Assembly: GCF_036084755.1 (NCBI RefSeq)
Contig: NZ_CP107968.1
Span: forward strand, 3,379,501-3,443,500
Source: Streptomyces sp. NBC_00370
GTDB taxonomy: Bacteria; Actinomycetota; Actinomycetes; Streptomycetales; Streptomycetaceae
DNA length: 64,000 bases
Direction of reading: 5' to 3'
Below the pieces are notes generated by a model. The model saw only the letters and a program-made list of their open reading frames with translations, was not told the origin of the DNA and made no database searches. Shown here in pieces: positions 36,880-45,259 of the stretch; position 1 is the stretch's first letter; each line of letters begins with the position of its first letter. The position numbers and the translations under genes were made by a program.

Positions 36880-37536
36880 TCAGGCGTCGGTCGGCTCCTG
36901 CTGCGGGGCTTCCTTGGTGACCTGCTTGATCCACGGCGTCGTGGACTGGCCCAGCGAGATCTTCGTGTTGTCCCAGGTGCCGTAGCGCGGGTTGACGTCG
37001 ACATGCATCGACTTCGACGTCTTCGCCAGCAGGGCGAGGACCTTCTGCTGGCCCTGCGGGGTCGTGGTGTCGCCGCCGACGGCCGTGGCGACCTTGGCGA
37101 GCAGCACGTCACGGCGTACCGCGTCGTCGATCTGGTCGGGGGTGAGCGCGCCCTGCTGCAACAGCACGGACTCGAACGCCTTCGCACCGCCGGACTGTGC
37201 CTCGGCCTGCTGCCTGGCAGTCTGGATCTCGCGGCGCGAGGCGCTGACGCCCTCGTCGCTCGCGGCCTGCAACAGGATCCGGTCGAAGATCATGCCGTTG
37301 AGCTTGTTCTGGTTGAGCTGCCCCGAGTTCTTGATCAGCTCGGCGGACTGCGGCGACGCCTCCTGCGCCTTGCGCACCGCGGCGACCTGAGCCTGGAGCG
37401 TGGACACCTCGATCCGCTTGCCGCCGACGACCGCCGCAGCTCCCGGGTGGGAGTCGCTGCCGCACGCGGTGAGCAGCGGGGCCGCGGCGAGCAGAACGAC
37501 GGAGATGGAGAGCGCGGTGCGACGGCGGCGGTTCAA
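36880..37536 (-). CDS. SurA N-terminal-domain lipoprotein (chaperone-like)
   Basis: A 218-residue lipoprotein. The signal peptide NRRRRTALSISVVLLAAAPLLTAC ends in a lipobox Cys. A SurA-N/PrsA-type helical chaperone domain follows: IEVSTLQAQVAAVRKAQEASPQ, LNQNKLNGMIFDRILLQAASDEGVSASRREIQTARQQ. There is no parvulin isomerase domain. It probably helps exported proteins fold outside the membrane. TTG 37536 is chosen because GGGAGG lies 5 bases upstream; the frame is open to 37572 but that would put extra residues before the signal. It lies upstream of mazG with a 26-base gap. Confidence 0.82.
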   Translation of the reverse strand: MNRRRRTALSISVVLLAAAPLLTACGSDSHPGAAAVVGGKRIEVSTLQAQVAAVRKAQEASPQSAELIKNSGQLNQNKLNGMIFDRILLQAASDEGVSASRREIQTARQQAEAQSGGAKAFESVLLQQGALTPDQIDDAVRRDVLLAKVATAVGGDTTTPQGQQKVLALLAKTSKSMHVDVNPRYGTWDNTKISLGQSTTPWIKQVTKEAPQQEPTDA

Positions 37537-37779
37537 GGGGGCCTCCCGGGGAGATTGTGCGGCGATGCACAAGCCTTGCAGTGATCGATGTTAAGCAGTC
37601 GGCGTGGTCTGGGCCACTGGTTCGACCAACGATTCAGGCACGGTTGTGGTCTCGGGAGCCCGCATGATCGTCCACACGTGCGTCACCTCGGCAGTTCACC
37701 CCTCCGTCATCTATCTCGAACCGGTGTTCACTTCGGCGCTGTCGCCACGTTCACCGGAGGCTGCCTAGCGTCCTTCTGG

Positions 37780-39000
37780 ATGACCTGGCGACGGTGGGAA
37801 CGGACGGAAACAGAGGGAATGACGCAAGCGACCCTGGCCCCTGTACCGGAACCCCTTCCCGAACCGCAGAGTTCACCTTCCGCCACTCCCGGGGCCGCGG
37901 CGCCTGCCGCAGCCGCGCCGCGGCACGACCGGATGCGGGCGCTCGACGGGCTGCGCATCGTGGCCGCGCTGATGGTCTGCCTTTACCACTACTCGGGGCG
38001 CGGCGGCGACATCACCCGCGCCTGGGGCGAATCGCCGCGCCATCTGTTCCCCGACCTGTCCGGGCTCACGGTCTACGGCTGTCTCGGCGTCCAGGTCTTC
38101 TTCGTCATCAGCGGCTTCGTCATCTGCATGAGCAGCTGGGGCCGTTCGCTCGGGGACTTCTTCCGCTCCCGCGTCACCCGGCTCTACCCGGCGTACTGGG
38201 CGGCCATCGTCCTGGTGACCGCCGCCTGTTTCGTACTGCCGTCGGTCAGCGAACCGCTGCGGCTGCACGAGGTGCTGGTGAACTTCACCATGCTCCAGCA
38301 GCCCATGGGCGTACGGCGGGTGCTGGGCGTCTGCTGGACCCTGTGGGTCGAGGCGCGCTTCTACTTCTTCTTCGCGCTGTTCGTGGTGTGGAAGGGCGTC
38401 ACCTACCGCCGCGTCGTCGTCTTCGCCGTGGTGTGGACGGCGGCCACCGCGTTCGCGCAGGTCGCCGACAATTCCCTCGTCACCGAGCTGGTGATGCAGG
38501 ACAACGCGCCGTTCTTCATCGGCGGCCTGGCGCTGTACCTGATCCACCGGTACGGCAGCGACATACTGCTCTGGTCACTCGTCGGTGTGAGCTGGCTGCT
38601 CGGCCAGCACTACGCGACGATCGCTCTGTGGAACCCGGCGACCGACCCGTCGCAGGTGTTCGCGCCGCGCTCGCCGTACGTGATCCTCGCGATCGTCACG
38701 TTCGCCTTCGCCTCGGTCGCGGTCGTGGCGCTGGGGTGGGCCCGCTGGGCCAACTGGCGCTGGCTGACCTTCGCCGGGACGCTCACGTACCCCTTCTACC
38801 TGGTCCATGAGCACCTGGGCTGGTTCGCCGTGACGATCCTGCACAAGAAGTTCGGCCTCGACCCGCGGCTGACGCTGATCGCCGCGATCGTCTCGATGCT
38901 CGTCCTGGCCTGGCTTATCCACCGGCTGGTGGAGAAGCCGTTCGGACCGAAGCTGCGGCGGGCGATGAAGCTGCAGGCCGCCCGGCTCAAGGCGGCCTGA
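37780..39000 (+). CDS. acyltransferase 3 (OafA/NodX-type) membrane protein
   Basis: A protein of about 406 residues with about ten transmembrane helices. The start of the acyltransferase-3 family is visible as RALDGLRIVAALMVCLYHYSG, where the catalytic His lies in the YHY segment. The VQVFFVISGFVICMSSWGRSLGDFFRSRVTRLYPAYWAA block, VCWTLWVEARFYF and the C-terminal YPFYLVHEHLGW and LIHRLVEKPFGPKL follow. These proteins O-acylate sugars of exopolysaccharide or antibiotics. The start is uncertain: ATG 37780 has no good site, and ATG 37819 has GAGGGA immediately adjacent. It is a close paralogue of the 45260-46438 gene. Confidence 0.85.
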   Translation: MTWRRWERTETEGMTQATLAPVPEPLPEPQSSPSATPGAAAPAAAAPRHDRMRALDGLRIVAALMVCLYHYSGRGGDITRAWGESPRHLFPDLSGLTVYGCLGVQVFFVISGFVICMSSWGRSLGDFFRSRVTRLYPAYWAAIVLVTAACFVLPSVSEPLRLHEVLVNFTMLQQPMGVRRVLGVCWTLWVEARFYFFFALFVVWKGVTYRRVVVFAVVWTAATAFAQVADNSLVTELVMQDNAPFFIGGLALYLIHRYGSDILLWSLVGVSWLLGQHYATIALWNPATDPSQVFAPRSPYVILAIVTFAFASVAVVALGWARWANWRWLTFAGTLTYPFYLVHEHLGWFAVTILHKKFGLDPRLTLIAAIVSMLVLAWLIHRLVEKPFGPKLRRAMKLQAARLKAA

Positions 39001-39028
39001 CGCCCGCTCCCGGCTCGCCCGGGACCCT

Positions 39029-40567
39029 TCAGAGGCCGTGGAACTGCTGCTGGCGCTCCAGCGCCCGCCGCACATCGGCGGCCAGCGGGTGGTACGGGCC
39101 GTAGAGCCGCCCGATGTCGTAGAGCAGATCCCCCAACTGCTGGTGCGCCGCCGCGTGATCGCCGACGGCCAGCAGCAGATTGCCGATCCGCTGGCGGATG
39201 TCGAAGGCCCGGTCGTGATCGGCGCCGGGGCGCTGCTGGTTCTCGAAGTACGGCAGCAGCGCCCGGTATTCGGCGAGGGCCGCCGCCGCCTCGCCCAGCT
39301 GCTCAAGGCAGAGCGCCGCGTCGAACCGGAACTGCAGGGCCTGTTGATCGCCCGCACCCGACTCTGCCGCCCGGTCGTCGGCGAGCCGGCGCAGCTCGGG
39401 CAGCGCCCTGCGGTACTGGCCGTCGTCCATCAGCGTCGCCGCGTACTGCTTGCGCAGGATGCGGACGACCGGTGACGACTCGCCGTGCTCAGCCGCGGCT
39501 GCGGGCAGGATGGAGCCGAGGATGTCGACGGCCTGGGTGATGCTGCCCTCGCCGAGCAGCCGCTTCACCTCGTCCACGGCGGCCGCCACATCGGGGCGTT
39601 CGGCCGGCACGGGCTGCTCGGGTTTGGCGGGCAGCGGCACCGAGGGCAGGCTGGTCGCCCGGTCGGGCCAGGGGGCGTGCGGGCGGCTGAACGGTCTGGT
39701 CGGGTCGAGCGGTCCCGCCGCCGGGACTCCGCGCGGCGGCAGCATCGGCATGAGCTGCTCGTACACCTCCTGCGCGCCTGCGGGGCGGTGCTGCGGATCC
39801 TTGGCGAGCAGCCGCAGCACCAGCGCCTCCAGCGGCTCGGGGATGTCGGGCCGGATCCGGCGCACCGGCAGCGGCGGCTCGTACAGATGGCGGTGGAGCA
39901 CGCCGAGCACGGTCGACCCCGCGAACGGCACGTTCCCGCTGAGGAGTTCGTGCAGGAGCACCCCGAGCGCGTACAGGTCGGTGTACGGCCCGACGGCGCC
40001 GCCCATGGCCTGCTCAGGCGCCATGTAGGCGGGGCTGCCGATGGGCGATCCGGTGTGGGTGAGGCGCGTGGTGTCGGCGTCGATGACGGAGGCGACGCCG
40101 AGGTCGAGGACGGTGACCGTGCCGTCCGGTTTCACCATCACGTTGCGGGGCTTGAGGTCGCGGTGCACGATCGGCACCGCGTGCACCGCCGCGAGCACCG
40201 CGCACAGCTGGGCGGCCACGGAGGCGGCCCACGGCCAGGGGTACGGGTCGTGTTCGGCGAGATGGTCGGCGAGGTCGGCGCCCTCGACGTACTGCATGAC
40301 GAGATACAGGTCGTCCCCGTCGCTGCCCGCGTCATGGACGGTGACCAGGCCGGGGTGGTCGACCTGCGCGGTGACCCGGCACTCGCGCACGAAGCGGCGG
40401 CGCATCTCGTCGGCGCCCGAGGCGGCCGCCATCCGGTCGGGACGCAGCAGCTTCACGGCGACGCGCCGGTCGAGGCGCTGGTCGTACGCCGTCCAGACCT
40501 GGCCCATGCCGCCCTGGCCGATGATCGTCGACAGCTCGTAACGGGCGGCGATGACCCGTCCGTTCAC
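39029..40567 (-). CDS. Ser/Thr protein kinase with C-terminal TPR-like region
   Basis: A 512-residue Hanks-type kinase. It has the glycine loop IIGQGGMGQVWTAY, catalytic Lys39, HRDLKPRN with Asp137, the metal-binding DLG (Asp155, replacing DFG) and the APE motif YMAPEQAMGG. The kinase domain ends at about 275. A Pro-rich linker and a helical region of about 200 residues with TPR-like repeats (ADDRAAESGAGDQQALQFRFDAALCLEQLGEAAAALAEY) follow. No transmembrane helix is present, so it is cytosolic. The GTG start overlaps the upstream membrane gene stop by GTGA. The partner is probably that membrane protein. Confidence 0.9.
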   Translation of the reverse strand: MNGRVIAARYELSTIIGQGGMGQVWTAYDQRLDRRVAVKLLRPDRMAAASGADEMRRRFVRECRVTAQVDHPGLVTVHDAGSDGDDLYLVMQYVEGADLADHLAEHDPYPWPWAASVAAQLCAVLAAVHAVPIVHRDLKPRNVMVKPDGTVTVLDLGVASVIDADTTRLTHTGSPIGSPAYMAPEQAMGGAVGPYTDLYALGVLLHELLSGNVPFAGSTVLGVLHRHLYEPPLPVRRIRPDIPEPLEALVLRLLAKDPQHRPAGAQEVYEQLMPMLPPRGVPAAGPLDPTRPFSRPHAPWPDRATSLPSVPLPAKPEQPVPAERPDVAAAVDEVKRLLGEGSITQAVDILGSILPAAAAEHGESSPVVRILRKQYAATLMDDGQYRRALPELRRLADDRAAESGAGDQQALQFRFDAALCLEQLGEAAAALAEYRALLPYFENQQRPGADHDRAFDIRQRIGNLLLAVGDHAAAHQQLGDLLYDIGRLYGPYHPLAADVRRALERQQQFHGL

Positions 40568-41229
40568 CGGTCGTCCTGCCGCTTGCGCAGGATGTCACTC
40601 AGCTCGTCGAGTTCGGCGCGTACCTGGTCGATACGGGGGTGGCCCGGCTGCGGGTAGCCGGACTGCGGCTGTCCGGGCTGCGGCTGTCCGGGCTGCGGCT
40701 GACCGGGCTGCGGGGGTGTCGCGCCGGGCCGGTCGGCGGGGACCGGCGGCAGCGGCGGGGGCGTCGGCAGCGGGCCCTGCTGCGGTACGGGCCGGGCCTG
40801 CGGCCGCACCGGGGCCGTGGTGCCCTGCGGGTGCGGATATCCGTAGCCGGGCTGCGGGTAGCCCGCGGGACCCGGGACGTACCCCACGGGCGCGGGCGGG
40901 CGGTTGAACCTGCGTATGTCGAAGATCAGGTAGTACGCGACGCTCACCGCGCCCAGCAGCATCACGAAGATGAGCGCCACGTCCGTCCTGGGGTCCGACT
41001 CGGGCAGCGAACCGACCACGGCGAACGCGCCGATGCCCAGCGGGAGGCTCGCGGCGAACGCCGTCCAGTCGAACCAGCGGCCCCGCACCAGCGCGACCCG
41101 GAACAGCGGTACGCAGGACAGGATCCCGCAGGTGAGCACGGCGGACGCGGTGCACAGCACCCTGATCGTGACGACCACGCCGTGCGAGGACGGGGGCCGG
41201 GGCGCTGAGGGCGGCACGGGGCCGTGCAT
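40564..41229 (-). CDS. membrane protein with Pro/Gln repeat tail, upstream of kinase
   Basis: A 221-residue protein with about four hydrophobic helices in the first 125 residues. A Pro/Gly/Gln-rich cytoplasmic tail contains imperfect PGQPQ repeats, and a short acidic end IDQVRAELDELSDILRKRQDDR resembles a coiled coil. ATG 41229 has CAGGAG 5 bases upstream. Because its stop overlaps the kinase start by GTGA, the two are cotranscribed; the tail may be a kinase substrate. This is inference. Family not recognised. Confidence 0.75.
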   Translation of the reverse strand: MHGPVPPSAPRPPSSHGVVVTIRVLCTASAVLTCGILSCVPLFRVALVRGRWFDWTAFAASLPLGIGAFAVVGSLPESDPRTDVALIFVMLLGAVSVAYYLIFDIRRFNRPPAPVGYVPGPAGYPQPGYGYPHPQGTTAPVRPQARPVPQQGPLPTPPPLPPVPADRPGATPPQPGQPQPGQPQPGQPQSGYPQPGHPRIDQVRAELDELSDILRKRQDDR

Positions 41230-41330
41230 TGCTGCTCCTGACGGGCCTGAGTACGGGGACGCGGAGGTACGAGCGTATACACCGACACCGACAGCGGTCG
41301 CCTGGTTGTACCGAACCGTTGTCGGCCGGA

Positions 41331-43388
41331 TCACATCGGTACGGAACCGTCCGTCAGCCCGTCGTACAGGCCCTGGACCAGCCGCTCCCCCAGCTGTCCC
41401 GCGAGCCTCAGCGCACCCTCGAACTCGGCAAGCGCGCGGAAGTGTTCGCCGTGCCGCCGCTGCTCCTCCAGGGGCAGCCGGGGCAGTTGGAGACGGCGTA
41501 CGTCGAGCCGGGCGGCGGTCGACGCGTAGCTGCTGGCCTGACGGTTGTTGGCGGTGCCGCGCAGGAACCCGGCGAGGAACCACGGGTCGAGCGCAGCCGG
41601 ATCGGGGCGCAGCAGCTGGAGGTTGCGGCCGAGGGCAGCGCCGGCCGTCGCCCCGTCGACGACCCGGGCCACCGAGCCGCCGCCCAGGACAGGGACGACG
41701 ACGTCGCCGGCCCGGACCAGCACGGGCTCCTCGCCGGGCCCTTCGGGCAGGGTGCCGGAGGGTTCGGTGCCCGCGACGACGTCGTGTTCCGTGAGGACGC
41801 GCACGGGCCCCGCCGGGCCCGTACCGGCGCCGCCCGCGCGCAGCTCCAGGGCGCCGGCCCTGGCGAGTTCACCGACGGTGGTGCCGGGGCGCCGGGGCCG
41901 CGTGTCCCCCGCCGTCCCCGACGGTGCGGGGGTCAGCTCGACGGTGCGCCGCAGCGCTTCGGCCAACCGGTCGCGTACGCCGGCCAGTTCGGCGGCGCCG
42001 CCGCCCGCGGCGGGGGGTGGCAGATGGCGGGCGGGCGCCAGGTCCACGTCGTCGTCGAGGAGGTCGATGACGGGCACGGCCCGGCTGACCCCCGGCTCGT
42101 CCACCGCGCCGCCGTCCTGGTCGAAGGCGCGCCAGGCATTCGTGACGGTGGCGTGCACGGCCGCCCAGTCGAGGCCTTCGCGGCCACGGCCGCCGCCGTC
42201 CGGGTGCCCGGCGGAGTCCACCAGCAGCAGTTCGGGGGACGACCGCTGCCCGTCGCCCGGGCGCCGCAGCACCCACAGGTGCAGCGGGACGCCGTAGGGC
42301 GGCGCGGCGCCCGCCGGGAGGGCCACGACGGCGCGCAGCGCGCCACGGCGCAGCAGATCGGCGCGCACCCGGCGCCCCGAGCGGCGGGAGGCGGCGGCGG
42401 GCGGCATCAGCAGGACGGCGGTGCCGCCGGGCCGCAGATGGGCCAAGGCGTGCTGCACCCAGGCCAGTTCGGACTCGGTGCGGGCCGGGAACCCGTACTC
42501 CCAGCGCGGGTCGTAGGCGAGTTCGTCATGGCCCCAGTTGCGTTCGTTGAACGGCGGGTGGCACAGGACGGCGTCGACCGTGAGCCCGGGGAAGGCGTCG
42601 GCGCGCAGCGAGTCGCCGGTCCGCGCCCCGACCTCGGCGCCGCTGCTCAGGGCGAGCCGCAGGCCGGTGAGCGCGGCGAGTTCCGGGGCTGCCTCCTGCC
42701 CGTACAGCGCCCTGGGGTGCGGTACGGCGCGCAGCAGGGTGCCGGTGCCGGCGGCGGGGTCGAGGACGGTCACGTCCTTGCCCGTGGTCCCCGCCAGCGC
42801 CGCCATCAGCGCCGCCGCGCCCGGCGGGGTGAGCGTGTACTGCCGGGGGTTGGCGTCGAGATACCGGCCGAGCAGGAACTCGAAGGTCCGGTGCGCGCCG
42901 AGTTCGGCGGCGAGTTCGGCGGCGCCGCGCAACAGGGCGGCGGACGACTGGAGTTCGCGCGCGGTGGGGGTGTGAACAGCTCTCCCCGCCGTGCCGCCGA
43001 AGCGCGGCGCGAGCACCTCTTCGACGGCGACGGGCAGCAGTTGGGCGAGCCGGGTGTCCGACGCCCCGGCCAGACCGAGCCAGTCGGTGGGCCGCTCCCG
43101 TACGAGCAGCAGGACGCAGCCGGTTCGTACGAGGGCGGTCGGCGCGCCCGCCGGGTCGCCCGACAGCTCCTGCCAGACCCGCTCCCGGAGCGGAACCTCG
43201 GCGAGTTTCCCCTGGTCGCGCAGCCACTGCTCGACTTCGGGCAGGGCGAAGGAGGGGCTGGTCTCCGTACCGCCGACGGGCCGGGGGAAGTCGGCGTGCC
43301 TGCGCCGCCAGTTGCTGACCGCGGCCCGGCCGACTCCGGCCAGCCGGGCGATTCCGGCGGCCGTCACCTCTGCTGCGCTCTCGGGCAC
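41331..43388 (-). CDS. N6-adenine DNA methylase fused to a specificity-like domain, altered motif IV
   Basis: A 685-residue protein. An N-terminal winged/HTH segment (GIARLAGVGRAAVSNWRRRHADFP, about 11-40) is followed by a type I HsdM-like N6-methylase domain (about 160-400) with motif I LDPAAGTGTLLRA. Motif IV reads LCHPPFNERNW (42549-42563), where the catalytic residue normally N, D or S is His277. The C-terminal third (about 530-685) looks like half of an HsdS specificity subunit: LLRPDPAALDPWFLAGFLRG...LDVRRLQLPRLPLEEQRRHGEHF. No restriction gene is adjacent. GTG 43388 has AGGAG 7 bases upstream. It may be an orphan or inactive methylase used as a DNA-binding regulator. Confidence 0.82.
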   Translation of the reverse strand: MPESAAEVTAAGIARLAGVGRAAVSNWRRRHADFPRPVGGTETSPSFALPEVEQWLRDQGKLAEVPLRERVWQELSGDPAGAPTALVRTGCVLLLVRERPTDWLGLAGASDTRLAQLLPVAVEEVLAPRFGGTAGRAVHTPTARELQSSAALLRGAAELAAELGAHRTFEFLLGRYLDANPRQYTLTPPGAAALMAALAGTTGKDVTVLDPAAGTGTLLRAVPHPRALYGQEAAPELAALTGLRLALSSGAEVGARTGDSLRADAFPGLTVDAVLCHPPFNERNWGHDELAYDPRWEYGFPARTESELAWVQHALAHLRPGGTAVLLMPPAAASRRSGRRVRADLLRRGALRAVVALPAGAAPPYGVPLHLWVLRRPGDGQRSSPELLLVDSAGHPDGGGRGREGLDWAAVHATVTNAWRAFDQDGGAVDEPGVSRAVPVIDLLDDDVDLAPARHLPPPAAGGGAAELAGVRDRLAEALRRTVELTPAPSGTAGDTRPRRPGTTVGELARAGALELRAGGAGTGPAGPVRVLTEHDVVAGTEPSGTLPEGPGEEPVLVRAGDVVVPVLGGGSVARVVDGATAGAALGRNLQLLRPDPAALDPWFLAGFLRGTANNRQASSYASTAARLDVRRLQLPRLPLEEQRRHGEHFRALAEFEGALRLAGQLGERLVQGLYDGLTDGSVPM

Positions 43389-43491
43389 CTGGCTGCTCCT
43401 CACGGCGCGGACTGATGTGTCACCGAGCATACCGTCGGGACCGGGAAATCCGGATTCACAGCATGAGACCGGGCCACCTGACTAGTCACTG

Positions 43492-43520
43492 TTGACTCGG
43501 TTCACAGACTCTGCTGTTAT
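43492..43520 (+). promoter_or_regulatory. vegetative-type promoter for lipoprotein gene
   Basis: TTGACT (43492-43497), a 17-base spacer and TGTTAT (43515-43520) resemble a housekeeping sigma promoter, 54 bases before the lipoprotein start at 43574. The boxes are within a locally AT-rich patch. Confidence 0.6.
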
Positions 43521-43573
43521 TAACACATCGCTATCCGCGACGACCCGTCATCCCACTCCATCGGAGACACCGC

Positions 43574-44383
43574 ATGCCTTCTCCCGCCGCTTTCCGCCGT
43601 CACGGACGCAGCGCCATCGGCCTCGGCTGCGCGGTCGCCGTCGTCGCCCTGGCCGGCTGCGGACCGGCCACCGACAGCAAGGGCGCCGGCCCGGACTCGT
43701 CGTCGGCCGGCGCATCGGGCTCGGCCGCCGCCGCCAAGAAGCCGGCGCCGTTCGCCGGTGACTCGGGTCCCGACATCGTGAACAAGTCGCTGAAGGTCAC
43801 CCGGGCCGCCACGTCGCTGACCATGCGGGCCGACATCCAGGACCCCACCGAGGGCCATGTGCTCTTCACCATGGCCGTCAGCGCCAAGGGCGACTGCGCG
43901 GGCCATGTGTCCCTCAACGACGAGGGCAAGGTCGTCCTGTCGAAGGTCGGCAAGACCGTCTACATGAAGTTCGACGAGAAGTTCGTCCGGGCGCAGGGAA
44001 AGAACGACTCCAAGGCCGAGACGGACGCGACGGTCGACATGCTCGCGGGGCGCTGGGTCAAGACCTCCGCCACGTCGGACGAGGGCAAGGAGTTCGCGAC
44101 CTTCTGCGACCTGGACACCCTGCTGGGCGACTTCGAGGGCGAGGACACCGTCGCCCGCAAGGGCCCACTGGCGAGCGTGGACGGCCGTCCGGCCATCACA
44201 CTCACGGAGTCCGACGGCAAGAGCCAGTACAAGGTGTACGTCGCCACGGAGGGCAAGCCGTACCTGCTGAAGCTGGTCACCACGGGCGACGAGCCGGGCA
44301 CCGCGGTGCTCAGCGGCTTCGACGAGCCGGTCGGCGCGAAGGTGCCGACCGGCAAGGACATCCTCGACCTCGACAAGCTCTAG
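43574..44383 (+). CDS. LppX/LprG-like lipoprotein
   Basis: A 269-residue lipoprotein. The signal peptide MPSPAAFRRHGRSAIGLGCAVAVVALAGC ends in the lipobox Cys. An Ala/Ser/Gly-rich linker (about 30-65) and a beta-rich domain (about 70-269) with long antiparallel strands (EGHVLFTMAVSAKGDCAGHVSL, KSQYKVYVATEGKPYLLKLVTTG) follow. This matches the lipid-binding LppX_LprAFG family known in mycobacteria. It probably carries lipids in the cell wall; family resemblance is moderate. A clear promoter precedes it. Confidence 0.8.
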   Translation: MPSPAAFRRHGRSAIGLGCAVAVVALAGCGPATDSKGAGPDSSSAGASGSAAAAKKPAPFAGDSGPDIVNKSLKVTRAATSLTMRADIQDPTEGHVLFTMAVSAKGDCAGHVSLNDEGKVVLSKVGKTVYMKFDEKFVRAQGKNDSKAETDATVDMLAGRWVKTSATSDEGKEFATFCDLDTLLGDFEGEDTVARKGPLASVDGRPAITLTESDGKSQYKVYVATEGKPYLLKLVTTGDEPGTAVLSGFDEPVGAKVPTGKDILDLDKL

Positions 44384-44417
44384 GCGGTGTCTCCGTCCGC
44401 CGGACCTGGGACGATGC

Positions 44418-45230
44418 TCAGCCGCCGCACTGGGCGAGCATCGTCTTCTTGTCCGCCGACGTCACCGGCAGGTCGTACTTGACGGAGACCTGCGCCACCC
44501 GCACCGCGTACGAGCAGCGGATCTGCTTGTTGGGCGGCAGCCAGGACGCCGGGCCCGAGTCGCTCTTGGAGCCGTTGGTCGAGCCGTCGACCGGCATGAG
44601 GTTCAGCGGGTCGTTGGCGATCTGCTCGCGCTTCGACTCGCTCCAGTGCGCCGCGCCCATCTGCCAGTCGTAGGACAGCGGCATCACATGGTCGATCTGT
44701 ACGGCGGTGGCCTTGGCCTTGACCCACTTGATCGTCTTGCCGGTGTACGGGTCGTGCAGGGTCATCGAGGCGAGTATGCAGTCGGACCCCGAGCGGAACT
44801 CCGCCTTCAGGCCGTCGCGCTTCAGTACGTCGTTACGGGTGTCGCAGCCGTTCCTGGACAGCGGCACCTTGTCGACGCCGTCCTTCCACGCGTAGCCGAA
44901 CTCGTCCCGCTCGTAACCGGTCTTGGGCCCGCGGCCCTTGGTGTCGACCTTGTCGATGAGCTTGCGGGCGGCCTTCTTGTCGGCGGCCGAGGTGAGCGGG
45001 GCGAGGCCCCGCTTCGTACCGTCCGGGTTGTCGAGGGGGCTGACGCCGAACGTGCCGCTGGGCGCGTGCGCGCCGCTGTCGGCGTCCCCGCCGCCGCCGG
45101 GGGCCGACGCCCCTGGTGAGCCCATGTCGCCGCCCAGCTCCGTCTTGCAGCCCGTCAGCAGAAGGACGGAGAGGGCAACGGCGCCGCCGCCGAGGCATGT
45201 TCGCGTGATGCTGTTCCCGAGAGTCCGCAC
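44418..45230 (-). CDS. secreted HNH/GmrSD C-terminal-type nuclease lipoprotein
   Basis: A 270-residue lipoprotein with a signal and lipobox ending LLLTGC. A Gly/Ala/Ser linker is followed by a domain with AVQIDHVMPLSYDWQMGAAHWSESKREQIANDPLNLMPVDGSTNGSKSDSGPASW. The His, the Asn of NDPLNL and the His-metal arrangement match the DUF1524/GmrSD C-terminal HNH nuclease fold. Many Streptomyces export related nucleases, probably to degrade external DNA for phosphate. GTG 45230 is a likely start but no ribosome binding site is clear; ATG options are absent. It lies just upstream of the acyltransferase 3' end. Confidence 0.8.
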   Translation of the reverse strand: MRTLGNSITRTCLGGGAVALSVLLLTGCKTELGGDMGSPGASAPGGGGDADSGAHAPSGTFGVSPLDNPDGTKRGLAPLTSAADKKAARKLIDKVDTKGRGPKTGYERDEFGYAWKDGVDKVPLSRNGCDTRNDVLKRDGLKAEFRSGSDCILASMTLHDPYTGKTIKWVKAKATAVQIDHVMPLSYDWQMGAAHWSESKREQIANDPLNLMPVDGSTNGSKSDSGPASWLPPNKQIRCSYAVRVAQVSVKYDLPVTSADKKTMLAQCGG

Positions 45231-45259
45231 GAACAGACGTATGCCCCGTTCGGTACCGA

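Noticed and set aside
37588..37779. Extended N-terminus of the first acyltransferase
   Set aside because: The extra residues match no family block, lie before the helix array and lack a ribosome binding site.
39485..40657. 390-codon plus-strand frame opposite the kinase
   Set aside because: The kinase on the minus strand has all catalytic motifs; the plus-strand product is low-complexity Arg/Val/Gly.
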